DNA from: Dasytiphilus stammeri_K
GTDB taxonomy: Bacteria; Pseudomonadota; Gammaproteobacteria; Enterobacterales; Enterobacteriaceae
Length of the DNA stretch: 64,000 nt
NCBI GenBank assembly: GCA_041944835.1
Contig: CP145879.1
Coordinates: 248,001-312,000, forward strand
Reading direction: 5' to 3'
Shown here piece by piece: positions 19,196-28,171 of the stretch. Position numbers and translations under genes: made by a program. Position 1 is the first letter of the stretch, and the number at the start of each line of letters is the position of its first letter. The notes under the pieces are model-generated. The model was not told the origin of the DNA. It ran no database searches and was given only the letters and a program-made list of their open reading frames with translations.

Positions 19196-20590
19196 ATGAT
19201 TACAGGAAAAATTATTCAGGTTATTGGTGCAGTTGTTGATGTTGAATTTCCTCAATATGCGATTCCAAAAATCTATCATGCACTTGAGGTTAAAAATTAT
19301 AAGATTCATCTTATCCTTGAAGTTCAACAACATATAGGTGGAGGAGTAGTACGTACTATTGCTATGGGTTCTTCAGATGGTTTAAAACGAGGAACAGAAG
19401 TCATAGATCTTCAACACCCCATTCAAGTTCCCGTAGGTAAAATTACTTTAGGAAGAATTATGAATGTTTTGGGTGAACCAATTGATATGAAGGGTGAGAT
19501 AGGTTTAAAAACCGGAGAGCACTGGAACATTCATCGATCTGCTCCCTCCTATGAAGAATTAGCTAGTTCTCAAGAATTATTTGAAACTGGAATAAAAGTG
19601 ATTGATTTAATGTGTCCTTTTGCAAAAGGTGGAAAAGTCGGATTATTTGGAGGTGCAGGAGTTGGTAAAACAGTAAATATGATGGAATTAATTCGTAACA
19701 TCGCAATAGAACATTCTGGTTATTCGGTTTTTACGGGAGTAGGTGAAAGAACTCGGGAAGGTAATGATTTTTATCGCGAAATGAAGGTTTCTAATGTTTT
19801 AGATAAAGTATCTTTAGTATATGGTCAAATGAATGAGCCCCCAGGGAATCGGTTACGTGTAGCATTAACCGGATTAACTATAGCTGAAAAATTTCGTGAT
19901 GAAGGACATGATGTTTTACTATTCATAGATAATATATACCGATATACTTTAGCGGGTACAGAAGTATCGGCATTATTAGGAAGAATGCCCTCGTCAGTAG
20001 GTTATCAACCTACATTAGCGGAAGAAATGGGAATGTTACAAGAGCGTATTACTTCAACTAAAACTGGTTCGATAACTTCGATTCAGGCAGTATATGTACC
20101 AGCTGATGATTTAACTGATCCCTCACCAGCGACGACATTTGCTCATCTTGATGCAACTGTAGTTTTGAGTAGAAATATTGCTTCACTAGGAATTTATCCT
20201 GCAGTTGACCCATTAGATTCAACTAGCAGACAACTAGATCCTTTAATTATAGGCCAGGATCATTATAATACTGCTCGTGGAGTACAATCCATATTACAAC
20301 GTTATCAAGAACTCAAAGATATTATTGCCATTCTTGGAATGGATGAATTATCAGAAGAAGATAAACTGCTTGTAGCAAGAGCACGTAAAATACAAAGATT
20401 TTTATCGCAACCTTTTTTTGTAGCCGAGGTATTTACAGGATTACAAGGAAAATATGTCACTCTCAAAGACACTATTCTTGGATTCCAAGGAATCTTATCG
20501 GGAGAGTATGATTATTTACCAGAGCAGTCTTTTTACATGATTGGAACTATTGAAGAAGCTGTAAAAAAAAATGCTGATAAATTACAATAA
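19196..20590 (+). CDS. atpD: F1Fo ATP synthase subunit beta
   Basis: Catalytic subunit of F1. The 464 aa compare with 460 in E. coli. The P-loop GGAGVGKTVNM is at about residues 151-161, the catalytic glutamate lies in GVGERTREGND, and Walker B lies in VLLFIDNIYRYT. The ATG at 19196 gives MITGKIIQVIGAVVDVEFP; an AGGAG site lies about 12 nt upstream. A nearby GTG at 19192 is out of frame. Confidence 0.98.
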   Translation: MITGKIIQVIGAVVDVEFPQYAIPKIYHALEVKNYKIHLILEVQQHIGGGVVRTIAMGSSDGLKRGTEVIDLQHPIQVPVGKITLGRIMNVLGEPIDMKGEIGLKTGEHWNIHRSAPSYEELASSQELFETGIKVIDLMCPFAKGGKVGLFGGAGVGKTVNMMELIRNIAIEHSGYSVFTGVGERTREGNDFYREMKVSNVLDKVSLVYGQMNEPPGNRLRVALTGLTIAEKFRDEGHDVLLFIDNIYRYTLAGTEVSALLGRMPSSVGYQPTLAEEMGMLQERITSTKTGSITSIQAVYVPADDLTDPSPATTFAHLDATVVLSRNIASLGIYPAVDPLDSTSRQLDPLIIGQDHYNTARGVQSILQRYQELKDIIAILGMDELSEEDKLLVARARKIQRFLSQPFFVAEVFTGLQGKYVTLKDTILGFQGILSGEYDYLPEQSFYMIGTIEEAVKKNADKLQ

Positions 20591-20592
20591 TT

Positions 20593-21030
20593 ATGAAAAA
20601 AAATTGTACTTTAATTATTGTTAGTCCGGAAAAATTGCTTTTTTCAGGAAAAGTATACCGCATCCATGTAACCGGAAGTGAAGGAGAACTTGGAATTTAT
20701 CCAGGTCACGCACCACTTTTAACCACCATTAATCCTGGAAAATTTTTATTTTTTAATACTGCTGATGATAATCCAGAAATTATTTATCTTTCGGGAGGAA
20801 TATTAGAGGTACAACCTCATATAATTACAGTATTAGCTGATACTGCTATTCGTGGTATAGATTTAGATGAGAAAAAAGCTTTAGAAGCTAAATGTAAGGC
20901 AGAAAAATATCTAATAAAAAATCCCAATAATAATTATGATTTAAGAAAAATGACATCTCAATTAGCACAAGAAATTGCAAAACTACGAGTTATTGAATTG
21001 ATACGTAGAAATAAAAATCAATCTCTATAA
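20593..21030 (+). CDS. atpC: F1Fo ATP synthase subunit epsilon
   Basis: Rotor subunit that couples gamma to the c-ring and can inhibit hydrolysis. The 145 aa show the N-terminal beta-sandwich (VTGSEGELGIYPGHAPLLT) and the C-terminal helical hairpin. It begins 2 bp after the atpD stop and closes the operon. In E. coli glmU follows; here the next gene is an unrelated convergent nuclease-like gene. Confidence 0.97.
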   Translation: MKKNCTLIIVSPEKLLFSGKVYRIHVTGSEGELGIYPGHAPLLTTINPGKFLFFNTADDNPEIIYLSGGILEVQPHIITVLADTAIRGIDLDEKKALEAKCKAEKYLIKNPNNNYDLRKMTSQLAQEIAKLRVIELIRRNKNQSL

Positions 21031-21081
21031 TTTTTTATAAAAATAAGGAACATACGTTCATAAAAGTTATTTATAAAATTT

Positions 21082-21633
21082 TTAATATTGAGGAGGAACA
21101 ACAATGGATTCTTTCCAAAGTCTATTAAATTCTTTCGTATATTGATAAGCTATTTCGGGATAATGATATAAAATTATTATATTTTCTGCATTATGTTTAT
21201 CTGCAGCACTTGTATAATTATAAGATCCAGTTTCAATAATTTGTGAATCAATTATCATGAACTTATTATGCATAATCGCATAGTGTTTATTTAATCTAAC
21301 TAACATTTTATGATTAGCTAAATAAGTAATAGCACTATAATGATTATAATTAGCTTTATGATCAGCAATAATGCGTATTTTTACCCCATGTTTTTGTGCT
21401 TTTAATAATGCTAAACTGATTGATTTACTAGTAAAAGAATAAGCTGCTATATCTATAGTATGTTGAGCTTTATAAATAACATTTAAAATTAAATCAGATG
21501 CTGAATTACCCGGAGAAAAACCTACACTGATTTTTTGATTATATGTACATGAATAAATATAAAACAATAAAATAATCAAACCAATAAATATCAAAACTTC
21601 CGACTTAATTTTTTTATTATGTTTTTTGTTCAT
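21082..21633 (-). CDS. phospholipase D-family nuclease-like protein
   Basis: The 183-aa protein has an N-terminal membrane segment (about 12-29, VLIFIGLIILLFYIYSC) that could be a signal anchor or a near-lipobox ending at cysteine. The mature part resembles the single-HKD nuclease family of plasmid pKM101 Nuc: VGFSPGNSASDLILNVI, TIDIAAYSFTS and the catalytic HNKFMIIDSQIIETGSYN, which fits H-x-K-x4-D and a downstream GS-N. Such proteins dimerise to build one active site and cut DNA or phosphodiesters outside the cytoplasm. It stands alone between atpC and cca, convergent with atpC. The substrate in this organism is unknown; I am confident of the family, not of the role. Confidence 0.85.
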   Translation of the reverse strand: MNKKHNKKIKSEVLIFIGLIILLFYIYSCTYNQKISVGFSPGNSASDLILNVIYKAQHTIDIAAYSFTSKSISLALLKAQKHGVKIRIIADHKANYNHYSAITYLANHKMLVRLNKHYAIMHNKFMIIDSQIIETGSYNYTSAADKHNAENIIILYHYPEIAYQYTKEFNRLWKESIVVPPQY

Positions 21634-21732
21634 TCTTTTTTATATTTAAAATAATTTTTATTATTGGATAATATCAATTATTTAAATAAAAATAAAAGCA
21701 GATTAAGTTTATTTTTATGAGATCAACTATTA

Positions 21733-22971
21733 GTGAATATTTATCTGGTAGGAGGTGCAATTCGTGATAAAATCCTCAATTTACCTGTGAAGGATAAAGA
21801 TTGGGTAATTGTTGGTGCTACACCTCAAGAAATCCTAAAACTAGGTTTTAAACCAGTGGGAAAGGGTTTTCCTGTCTTTTTGCATCCAATAACTGGTGAA
21901 GAATATGCATTAGCACGTACTGAAAGAAAATCCGGGAAAGGTTATACGGGTTTTACTTGTTATACTGCTCCAAATGTGAGCTTACAGCAAGATTTACAAC
22001 GTAGAGATCTTACAATTAATGCTATTGCATGTGATGAAAATGGAAGGTATTTTGACCCTTTTAATGGAATAAAAGATTTAGCCAATCGTATTCTTCGTCA
22101 TATTTCTAGCAGTTTTCGTGATGATCCTTTGCGTGTTTTACGTGTAGCACGTTTTGCAGCATGTTATGCTCATCTTAATTTTACTATTGCTCATGAAACA
22201 CTTATGTTAATGCGTTCTATGTCAGAAAGTGGAGAACTAATAGAATTGACCGCAGAAAGAATTTGGAAAGAAACTGAATTAGCTCTTCAATCCCGTAATC
22301 CACAATGTTATTTTCAAGTTCTACAAGAGTGTGGTGCTTTAGAAAAAATTTTTCCGGAATTAGAAAAATTATATACAATTCCTATTTCAAAATTCATGAA
22401 TATGGGAATTCATACTTTCAAATCATTATCTATTGCAGCACAACTTAGTACGCAAATAGAAGTTCGTTTTGCAACATTATGTCATAATCTTGGAAAATTA
22501 TTAAGTACTTCTGGTGATTCAGATGCATCAAATATAAACATTCATCATACATCCGCTTTGAGAATTGAAGACAAACTAATACAAGATTTTTGTCAACGAT
22601 TACGTGTCCCAAAGAATTTGGAAAAATTGGCTATTTTAGCCAACAAATTTAATTATTTTATTCATAATATAGAAACATTAAAACCTTGCAGGGTAATTAA
22701 ATTATTTAATTATATAGACGCATGGCGTAAACCATATCGCATTGAACAACTGTCATTAGTTAGTGAAGCCGATGCACGTGCTTATGCTTCTTATTATGAT
22801 AACAAAAGGATACTTTATCCACAAGGTGAATATTTACGTACTATGTTTAAAATAGCTAATAAAATTTCAGTTAAAAAAATAATAGAACAAGGTTTTCAGG
22901 GTATCAAAATAAATCAAGAATTGTCTAAACTTAGATGTCAAGAAATCTCGGAATGGAAAAAAAACTTTTAG
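21733..22971 (+). CDS. cca: CCA-adding tRNA nucleotidyltransferase
   Basis: Adds or repairs the 3' CCA of tRNAs. The 412 aa equal E. coli in length. The start is GTG at 21733. The nucleotidyltransferase core is intact: LVGGAIRDKIL, the metal-binding aspartates in KDKDW (about residues 20-24), EEYALARTERK, and RRDLTINA. The C-terminal HD phosphohydrolase domain looks decayed: the HD dyad reads CHNLGK, the following histidine-rich loop is altered, and EFHDLIH is replaced by KFNYFIH. Four of seven tRNA genes in this window lack an encoded CCA, so the transferase activity should be essential. The tsaD stop is only 8 bp away in the opposite orientation. Confidence 0.97.
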   Translation: MNIYLVGGAIRDKILNLPVKDKDWVIVGATPQEILKLGFKPVGKGFPVFLHPITGEEYALARTERKSGKGYTGFTCYTAPNVSLQQDLQRRDLTINAIACDENGRYFDPFNGIKDLANRILRHISSSFRDDPLRVLRVARFAACYAHLNFTIAHETLMLMRSMSESGELIELTAERIWKETELALQSRNPQCYFQVLQECGALEKIFPELEKLYTIPISKFMNMGIHTFKSLSIAAQLSTQIEVRFATLCHNLGKLLSTSGDSDASNINIHHTSALRIEDKLIQDFCQRLRVPKNLEKLAILANKFNYFIHNIETLKPCRVIKLFNYIDAWRKPYRIEQLSLVSEADARAYASYYDNKRILYPQGEYLRTMFKIANKISVKKIIEQGFQGIKINQELSKLRCQEISEWKKNF

Positions 22972-22979
22972 TGAAGCTT

Positions 22980-24017
22980 CTACTTATCGGAGAATAATAA
23001 TTCAGTTAGGGACCAGTAAGGATTAACATTTATACTAAGTAATGAATTTTCCGTTCTGATCTTTTTATCATTCTGGTCTAACTTAACCATTCCTGCATAG
23101 GCAATCATAGCTCCATTATCAGTGCAAAATTCTGGACGAGCATAAAATATTTCTACTGCTAAAGTTCTTGTGATTTTTTGAAATCTAGAACGTAAAGTAT
23201 TATTTGCACTAACTCCACCTACCACAACAAGTTGCTTAATTTTCGTTTGTTGGATAGCACGTTTACATTTGATCATTAATGTATCAATTATAGCATCTTC
23301 AAAAGCATAGGCAATATCAGCGCGACTTTGATCATCCTTATTATGATTATTAATCATATTGGCTGCATAAGTTTTTAAACCCGAAAAACTAAAATCTAGT
23401 CCTGGACGGTCTGTCATAGGTCTAGGAAAAGTAAATCTTCCTTTTAATCCTTGTAAGGCTAAATTTGAAAGCATAGCTCCTCCAGGATAATCAAATCCCA
23501 AGAGTTTTGCTATTTTATCAAATGATTCTCCTACTGCATCATCTAAAGAATCACCTAATAATTCATATATACCTACATTAATTACTTTAATTAATTGCGT
23601 ATGGCTTCCAGAAATTAATAAAGCTAGAAAAGGAAAAGAGGGTTTTTTTTTTTCTAAAAAGGGAGCGAAGATATGACCTTCAAGGTGGTTAATTGGAATT
23701 GCTGGAATCTTTAAGGAAAATGCCAACGCATGTCCTAAACTAGCTCCGACTAATAAGGAGCTAATTAATCCAGGACCAGCTGTATAAGCTACTGCATCAA
23801 TCTCATTAATATTTAATTTAGATTCTTTTAATGTTAAACTAATTAAGGGTGCTAATTTTCTTATATGATCTCGAGCTGCTAACTCTGGTACTACACCACC
23901 ATAATCGGCATGTAATGTGATTTGGCTATAAATTTTATTGACTAATAAACCATTCTGCTTATCGTAAATAGCAACTCCTGTTTCATCACAAGAGGTTTCA
24001 ATTCCAAGTATACGCAT
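22980..24017 (-). CDS. tsaD: tRNA N6-threonylcarbamoyladenosine synthase subunit TsaD
   Basis: Transfers the threonylcarbamoyl group to A37 of ANN-decoding tRNAs, working with TsaB, TsaC and TsaE (tsaE is in this window). The 345 aa contain the ASKHA fold motifs GIETSCDETGVAI, the metal-binding histidines in NHLEGHIFAPFL, and VVGGVSANNTLR. An uninterrupted T11 run (A11 in the coding strand, encoding E-K-K-K) lies at 23643-23653. It diverges from rpsU, as in E. coli. plsY, folB and bacA, which in E. coli lie between tsaD and cca, are absent. Confidence 0.97.
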   Translation of the reverse strand: MRILGIETSCDETGVAIYDKQNGLLVNKIYSQITLHADYGGVVPELAARDHIRKLAPLISLTLKESKLNINEIDAVAYTAGPGLISSLLVGASLGHALAFSLKIPAIPINHLEGHIFAPFLEKKKPSFPFLALLISGSHTQLIKVINVGIYELLGDSLDDAVGESFDKIAKLLGFDYPGGAMLSNLALQGLKGRFTFPRPMTDRPGLDFSFSGLKTYAANMINNHNKDDQSRADIAYAFEDAIIDTLMIKCKRAIQQTKIKQLVVVGGVSANNTLRSRFQKITRTLAVEIFYARPEFCTDNGAMIAYAGMVKLDQNDKKIRTENSLLSINVNPYWSLTELLFSDK

Positions 24018-24039
24018 TTATTTATATTTATTATTACAC

Positions 24040-24069
24040 TTTACAATAGAACTTATACTGCATTATAAT
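24040..24069 (+). promoter_or_regulatory. sigma-70 promoter of rpsU-dnaG-rpoD
   Basis: TTTACA and a perfect TATAAT are separated by 18 bp, in the 93-bp divergent spacer between tsaD and rpsU and 41 bp before the rpsU start. The position matches the promoter region of the enterobacterial macromolecular synthesis operon. Confidence 0.5.
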
Positions 24070-24110
24070 ATTTATCCTAATTTAAATCAATTAATTGAGG
24101 ATAATAATGC

Positions 24111-24329
24111 ATGCCAATAATTAAGGTACGTGAAAATGAACCTTTTGATATTGCACTACGACGTTTTAAACGTTCTTGTGAAAAAGCAGGAATATTAACG
24201 GAAATTCGTCGTCGGGAATATTATGAAAAACCAACTACTGAACGGAAAAAAGCTAAAGCTTCTGCAATAAAACGTTTATCTAAAAAGCTAGCTAGAGAAA
24301 GCGCACGTCGTCGTATACGTCATTATTAA
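24111..24329 (+). CDS. rpsU: 30S ribosomal protein S21
   Basis: Small basic protein of the 30S subunit involved in initiation. The 72 aa begin MPIIKVRENEPFDIALRRF and are lysine/arginine-rich at the C-terminus; E. coli S21 is 71 aa. GAGGA lies about 10 nt before the ATG. First gene of the rpsU-dnaG-rpoD operon. Confidence 0.98.
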   Translation: MPIIKVRENEPFDIALRRFKRSCEKAGILTEIRRREYYEKPTTERKKAKASAIKRLSKKLARESARRRIRHY

Positions 24330-24390
24330 CTATTTATTATACAAATAAGATTTTTATAAAAAATACTTTGGAATTTTATAATAAAATATT

Positions 24391-26139
24391 ATGGTTGGTA
24401 GAATTCCACATGAATTTATTCAAACATTACTGGCTCGTACAGACATCGTAGAAATTATCAATTATCGTTTACATTTAAAAAAATCTGGAAAATATTATCG
24501 TACTTGTTGCCCATTTCATAATGACCATACTCCTTCTTTTATTGTAAATAAAGAAAGACAATTTTTCTACTGTTTTGGGTGTGGAAAAAATGGAAATGCA
24601 ATTGATTTTATAATGAATTTTGATGGTTTAAATTTTGTTGAAACTATTCAATATTTAGCAAAAATATATGGTATTGAAGTAGAATATGAAAATAATAGTT
24701 CCTACCAAATTAAATTGTCTTACCATCAAAAATTATATTTTCTTATGAAAGAAGTCACTAAATTTTATCAAAATTCTCTCTGGAGAAATACTGCAAAAGG
24801 TGCAAGAAAATATTTAATACAACGTGGAATTCGTAGAGGAATAATAGAAGATTATTGTATTGGTTATGCTCCAGCTAATGTAAATATTCTAAATTATTTA
24901 GGTCGAGATTATTTTAATAATCTCATTAAAGTTGGAATAATAGTTACTAAATCTTATAAAACTTATTATAATTTTTTTCGTGAACGTATTATTTTTCCTA
25001 TTCGTGATCAATATGGAAGAGTATTAGGATTTGGTGGCAGGAGCCTAAATCATAATACTTATCCCAAATATTTAAATTCTCCTCATACTATTCTCTTTAA
25101 TAAATCACGTCAATTATATGGGATTTATGAGTTATATAAAAAATGTTCAAAAAATTCTTGTATTTTAGTGGTTGAGGGATATATGGACGTAATTGCTTTA
25201 GCACAAGCTGGTATTTATTATACTGTGGCGTTATTAGGTACCTCTACTAGTAGAGAACAGATTCAATATTTATTTCGTATTAGTAATCATATTATTTATT
25301 GTTATGATGGTGATTATGCGGGACGTAATGCTGCATGGAGTGCACTGGAAACCACTTTAGAATATATGTTTGATGGTTATGAATTAAGTTTTATCTTTCT
25401 TCCTGATGGAGAAGACCCAGAATCTTTAATTCGAAAGGAAGGAAAAATTATTTTTGAACAGAGAATACAATATGCACAATCTTTTTATGATTTTATGTTC
25501 TATACTTTAACTCAAAAAATTAATCTTTCCTGTATTGAAGGAAAAGCTAAACTAAGTTCAATCGTATTACCACTTATTAAGAAAATTCCAGGTGATACAT
25601 TACGTCTTTCTTTATATCAGTTATTAGGTCAGAAATTAGGAATTTTTGATTATACTAAATTAGTTAATTTGGCAAATAAACCCCGAGCAACGTTGTTGAA
25701 ATATGGATTAAAATTAACATATACTCCGATGCGGATTCTTATTACTTTATTACTTCAAAATCCATATCTTTCTACTATTGTTCCCGACGTGGAAACTTTA
25801 ACTTATATAAAAAACGTTGATGGATTATCAATTTTTATTGAATTAGTAAAAACTTGTAGAAGTTATTCTCAAATAACTACGGGACAATTATTGGAATTAT
25901 ACCGAAATACCAAAATAATAAAATATCTTCAAATACTTTCAGTATGGAATCATATGATTATAGATAGAGAAGTGGAAAATACTTTTAAAGATGCATTAAC
26001 TAATATATATAATTTAGTACTTAAACAACGTCAAGATAAATTAATTGCAATAGAACGTAGTAAAGGATTAAATATTGATGATCGTCGAGAATTATGGGAT
26101 TTAAATAAAGCATTAGCAAAAAAATCAAAAATAATATAA
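24391..26139 (+). CDS. dnaG: DNA primase
   Basis: Synthesises RNA primers at the replication fork. The 582 aa match E. coli (581). The N-terminal zinc-binding residues C40, H43, C61 and C64 are all present. The TOPRIM core shows LVVEGYMDVIAL and YCYDGDYAGRNAAW. The C-terminal helicase-binding domain is the most diverged part. It sits between rpsU and rpoD with short spacers. Confidence 0.98.
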   Translation: MVGRIPHEFIQTLLARTDIVEIINYRLHLKKSGKYYRTCCPFHNDHTPSFIVNKERQFFYCFGCGKNGNAIDFIMNFDGLNFVETIQYLAKIYGIEVEYENNSSYQIKLSYHQKLYFLMKEVTKFYQNSLWRNTAKGARKYLIQRGIRRGIIEDYCIGYAPANVNILNYLGRDYFNNLIKVGIIVTKSYKTYYNFFRERIIFPIRDQYGRVLGFGGRSLNHNTYPKYLNSPHTILFNKSRQLYGIYELYKKCSKNSCILVVEGYMDVIALAQAGIYYTVALLGTSTSREQIQYLFRISNHIIYCYDGDYAGRNAAWSALETTLEYMFDGYELSFIFLPDGEDPESLIRKEGKIIFEQRIQYAQSFYDFMFYTLTQKINLSCIEGKAKLSSIVLPLIKKIPGDTLRLSLYQLLGQKLGIFDYTKLVNLANKPRATLLKYGLKLTYTPMRILITLLLQNPYLSTIVPDVETLTYIKNVDGLSIFIELVKTCRSYSQITTGQLLELYRNTKIIKYLQILSVWNHMIIDREVENTFKDALTNIYNLVLKQRQDKLIAIERSKGLNIDDRRELWDLNKALAKKSKII

Positions 26140-26173
26140 AATATAATTTTTACCAAAGTATGGAAATCAAATT

Positions 26174-28000
26174 ATGGGGCATAATTCACAGTCACAGCTT
26201 AAACTTCTAATTACCAAGGGTAAAAAACGGGGTTATTTAACTTATGCTCAAGTGAATGATTACCTTCCAGATGGCATTGTTGAACCGGATCAAATAGAAG
26301 ATCTAATTCAGATGATTAATGATATGGGAATTCTGGTTGTAGAAAACGCACTTGATACCGATGATTTGATGCTAAATAATACATCTCATGATGAAGAGGC
26401 GGCTGAAGAAGCTGCAGATCAAGCATTATCTAACGTTGATAGTGAATTAGGTCGTACAACTGACCCTATACGGATGTATATGCGTGAAATGGGTACAGTA
26501 GAATTATTAACACGAGAAGGTGAAATTGAGATTGCTAAAAGGATTGAAGAAGGTATTAATCAAGTACAATGTTCAGTTGCTGAATACCCGGAAGCAATTA
26601 CATATCTTTTAGAGCAATATGATCGAGTGGAATTATATGAATTAAAATGGTCGGATTTAATATTAGGTTTTGTCGATCTCAATCTGAAAGATGACATGAG
26701 CTTTAGTACTACTGTTGCTAGGAATATTGGATCGGAATTATCTAATGATGAACATGATGAAATAAACGATGAGATTGATGATCTCAATCACATTGATCCA
26801 GTTTTGGCACGAGAAAAATTTACAGAATTACGTATGCAATATGAAAAAACAAGAAATATTATTCAAGTAAAGGGTCGTAAAAATCCTGATGTTGCTATAG
26901 AAATTAAAAAACTTTCTGAAATCTTTAAACAATTTCGTTTAGTACCTAAACAATTCGATCAACTAGTTAGTAATATGCATTGTATGATGGAGCGGGTACG
27001 TATTCAAGAACGTCTTATTATGAAATTGTGTATTAAAGAATGTAACATTCCTAAGAAAATATTTTTTTCTTTATTTATCGGTAATGAATCTAATGAATCT
27101 TGGATTAAAAATGGTATTATTATGGATCAGCCATGGTCTAAAAAACTACATGAAGTTGCTGAGCACCTATCAATAATTATGCGAAAACTATCAAAAATAG
27201 AAGAAGAAACTGGTCTTACTATTGAACAAATAAAAGATATTAATCGTCGAATGTCGATTGGAGAAGCAAAAGCACGACGTGCAAAAAAAGAAATGGTAGA
27301 AGCAAATTTACGTTTAGTTATTTCGATTGCAAAAAAATATACTAACCGGGGATTACAATTTCTTGATTTAATCCAGGAAGGCAATATTGGTTTAATGAAG
27401 GCAGTAGACAAATTTGAATATAAGCGAGGATATAAATTTTCCACTTATGCTACATGGTGGATTCGTCAGGCTATTACACGTTCTATCGCAGATCAAGCCA
27501 GGACCATTCGTATTCCTGTACATATGATAGAAACTATCAATAAATTAAATCGAGTTTCTCGTAAAATCTTACAAGAAATAGGTCGGGAACCCACTCCCGA
27601 AGAACTGGCAGCCCGTATGATGATGCCTGAAGATAAAATTATAAAAATATTAAAAATTGCGAAAGAACCTATCTCTATGGAAACACCTATTGGTGATGAT
27701 GAGGATTCACATTTAGGAGATTTTATTGAAGATACAAATGTAGCCATGCCTTTAGAATCTGCTACTTTCGAAAGTCTTAAAGCAGCTACTAATGAAGTTT
27801 TGTCTAGTTTAACTGCACGTGAAGCTAAGGTATTACGAATGCGTTTTGGCATTGATATGAGTACAGACCATACTTTAGAAGAAGTAGGTAAACAGTTTGA
27901 TGTAACACGGGAACGTATTCGTCAAATAGAAGCAAAAGCTTTACGTAAATTGCGTCATCCTAGTAGGTCCGAATTACTGCGTAGTTTTATTGAAAATTAA
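26174..28000 (+). CDS. rpoD: RNA polymerase sigma-70 factor
   Basis: Primary sigma factor that directs RNA polymerase to housekeeping promoters. The 608 aa are close to E. coli (613). Region 1.1 (QSQLKLLITKGKKRGYLTYA), region 1.2 (DPIRMYMREMGTVELL), the -10 binding region 2 (FSTYATWWIRQAITRSIADQ) and the region 4 helix-turn-helix (TLEEVGKQFDVTRERIRQIE) are all intact. The acidic non-conserved region (about residues 180-205) is shortened. It is followed by a hairpin and tRNA-Ile2; mug, present here in E. coli, is missing. Confidence 0.99.
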   Translation: MGHNSQSQLKLLITKGKKRGYLTYAQVNDYLPDGIVEPDQIEDLIQMINDMGILVVENALDTDDLMLNNTSHDEEAAEEAADQALSNVDSELGRTTDPIRMYMREMGTVELLTREGEIEIAKRIEEGINQVQCSVAEYPEAITYLLEQYDRVELYELKWSDLILGFVDLNLKDDMSFSTTVARNIGSELSNDEHDEINDEIDDLNHIDPVLAREKFTELRMQYEKTRNIIQVKGRKNPDVAIEIKKLSEIFKQFRLVPKQFDQLVSNMHCMMERVRIQERLIMKLCIKECNIPKKIFFSLFIGNESNESWIKNGIIMDQPWSKKLHEVAEHLSIIMRKLSKIEEETGLTIEQIKDINRRMSIGEAKARRAKKEMVEANLRLVISIAKKYTNRGLQFLDLIQEGNIGLMKAVDKFEYKRGYKFSTYATWWIRQAITRSIADQARTIRIPVHMIETINKLNRVSRKILQEIGREPTPEELAARMMMPEDKIIKILKIAKEPISMETPIGDDEDSHLGDFIEDTNVAMPLESATFESLKAATNEVLSSLTAREAKVLRMRFGIDMSTDHTLEEVGKQFDVTRERIRQIEAKALRKLRHPSRSELLRSFIEN

Positions 28001-28006
28001 AAAAAA

Positions 28007-28034
28007 CATGATAGATAGTAATACTATTATCATG
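28007..28034 (+). other. hairpin between rpoD and tRNA-Ile2
   Basis: An inverted repeat starting 7 nt after the rpoD stop forms a 12-bp stem with one bulged G and a 3-nt AAT loop. Its last base coincides with the first base of the tRNA. There is no T-run after it, so it is not a simple terminator; a role in RNA processing or mRNA 3'-end protection is my inference. Confidence 0.5.
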
Positions 28035-28106
28035 GCCCTTTAGCTCAGAGGTTAGAGCAGACGACTCATAATCGTTTGGTCGCTGGTTCAAATCCAGCAA
28101 GGGCCA
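28034..28106 (+). tRNA. ileX: tRNA-Ile2 (CAU anticodon, lysidine type)
   Basis: A 73-nt tRNA with acceptor GGCCCTT and anticodon loop CTCATAA. It closely resembles E. coli ileX, which also lies just after rpoD, rather than a methionine tRNA. It should read AUA after TilS converts C34 to lysidine. AUA codons are abundant in this AT-rich window. CCA is not encoded; CTT follows. Confidence 0.9.
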
Positions 28107-28135
28107 CTTCTTAAGTTATAAGAAGAGGATTTTTT
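28107..28135 (+). terminator. rho-independent terminator after tRNA-Ile2
   Basis: A 7-bp stem CTTCTTA/TAAGAAG with a 5-nt loop is followed, after AGGA, by six T residues. It begins directly after the tRNA and should end the rpsU-dnaG-rpoD-ileX transcript. Confidence 0.7.
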
Positions 28136-28171
28136 ATTAAATAAAAATTTACTTATAATAATCCAATAATC

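Noticed and set aside
26560..27852. Several antisense frames within rpoD
   Set aside because: They lie opposite a fully conserved gene, have serine/isoleucine-rich shadow composition and no ribosome sites or known motifs. The same holds for antisense frames in rpoC, rpoB, rplJ, sppA, nnr and mnmE.
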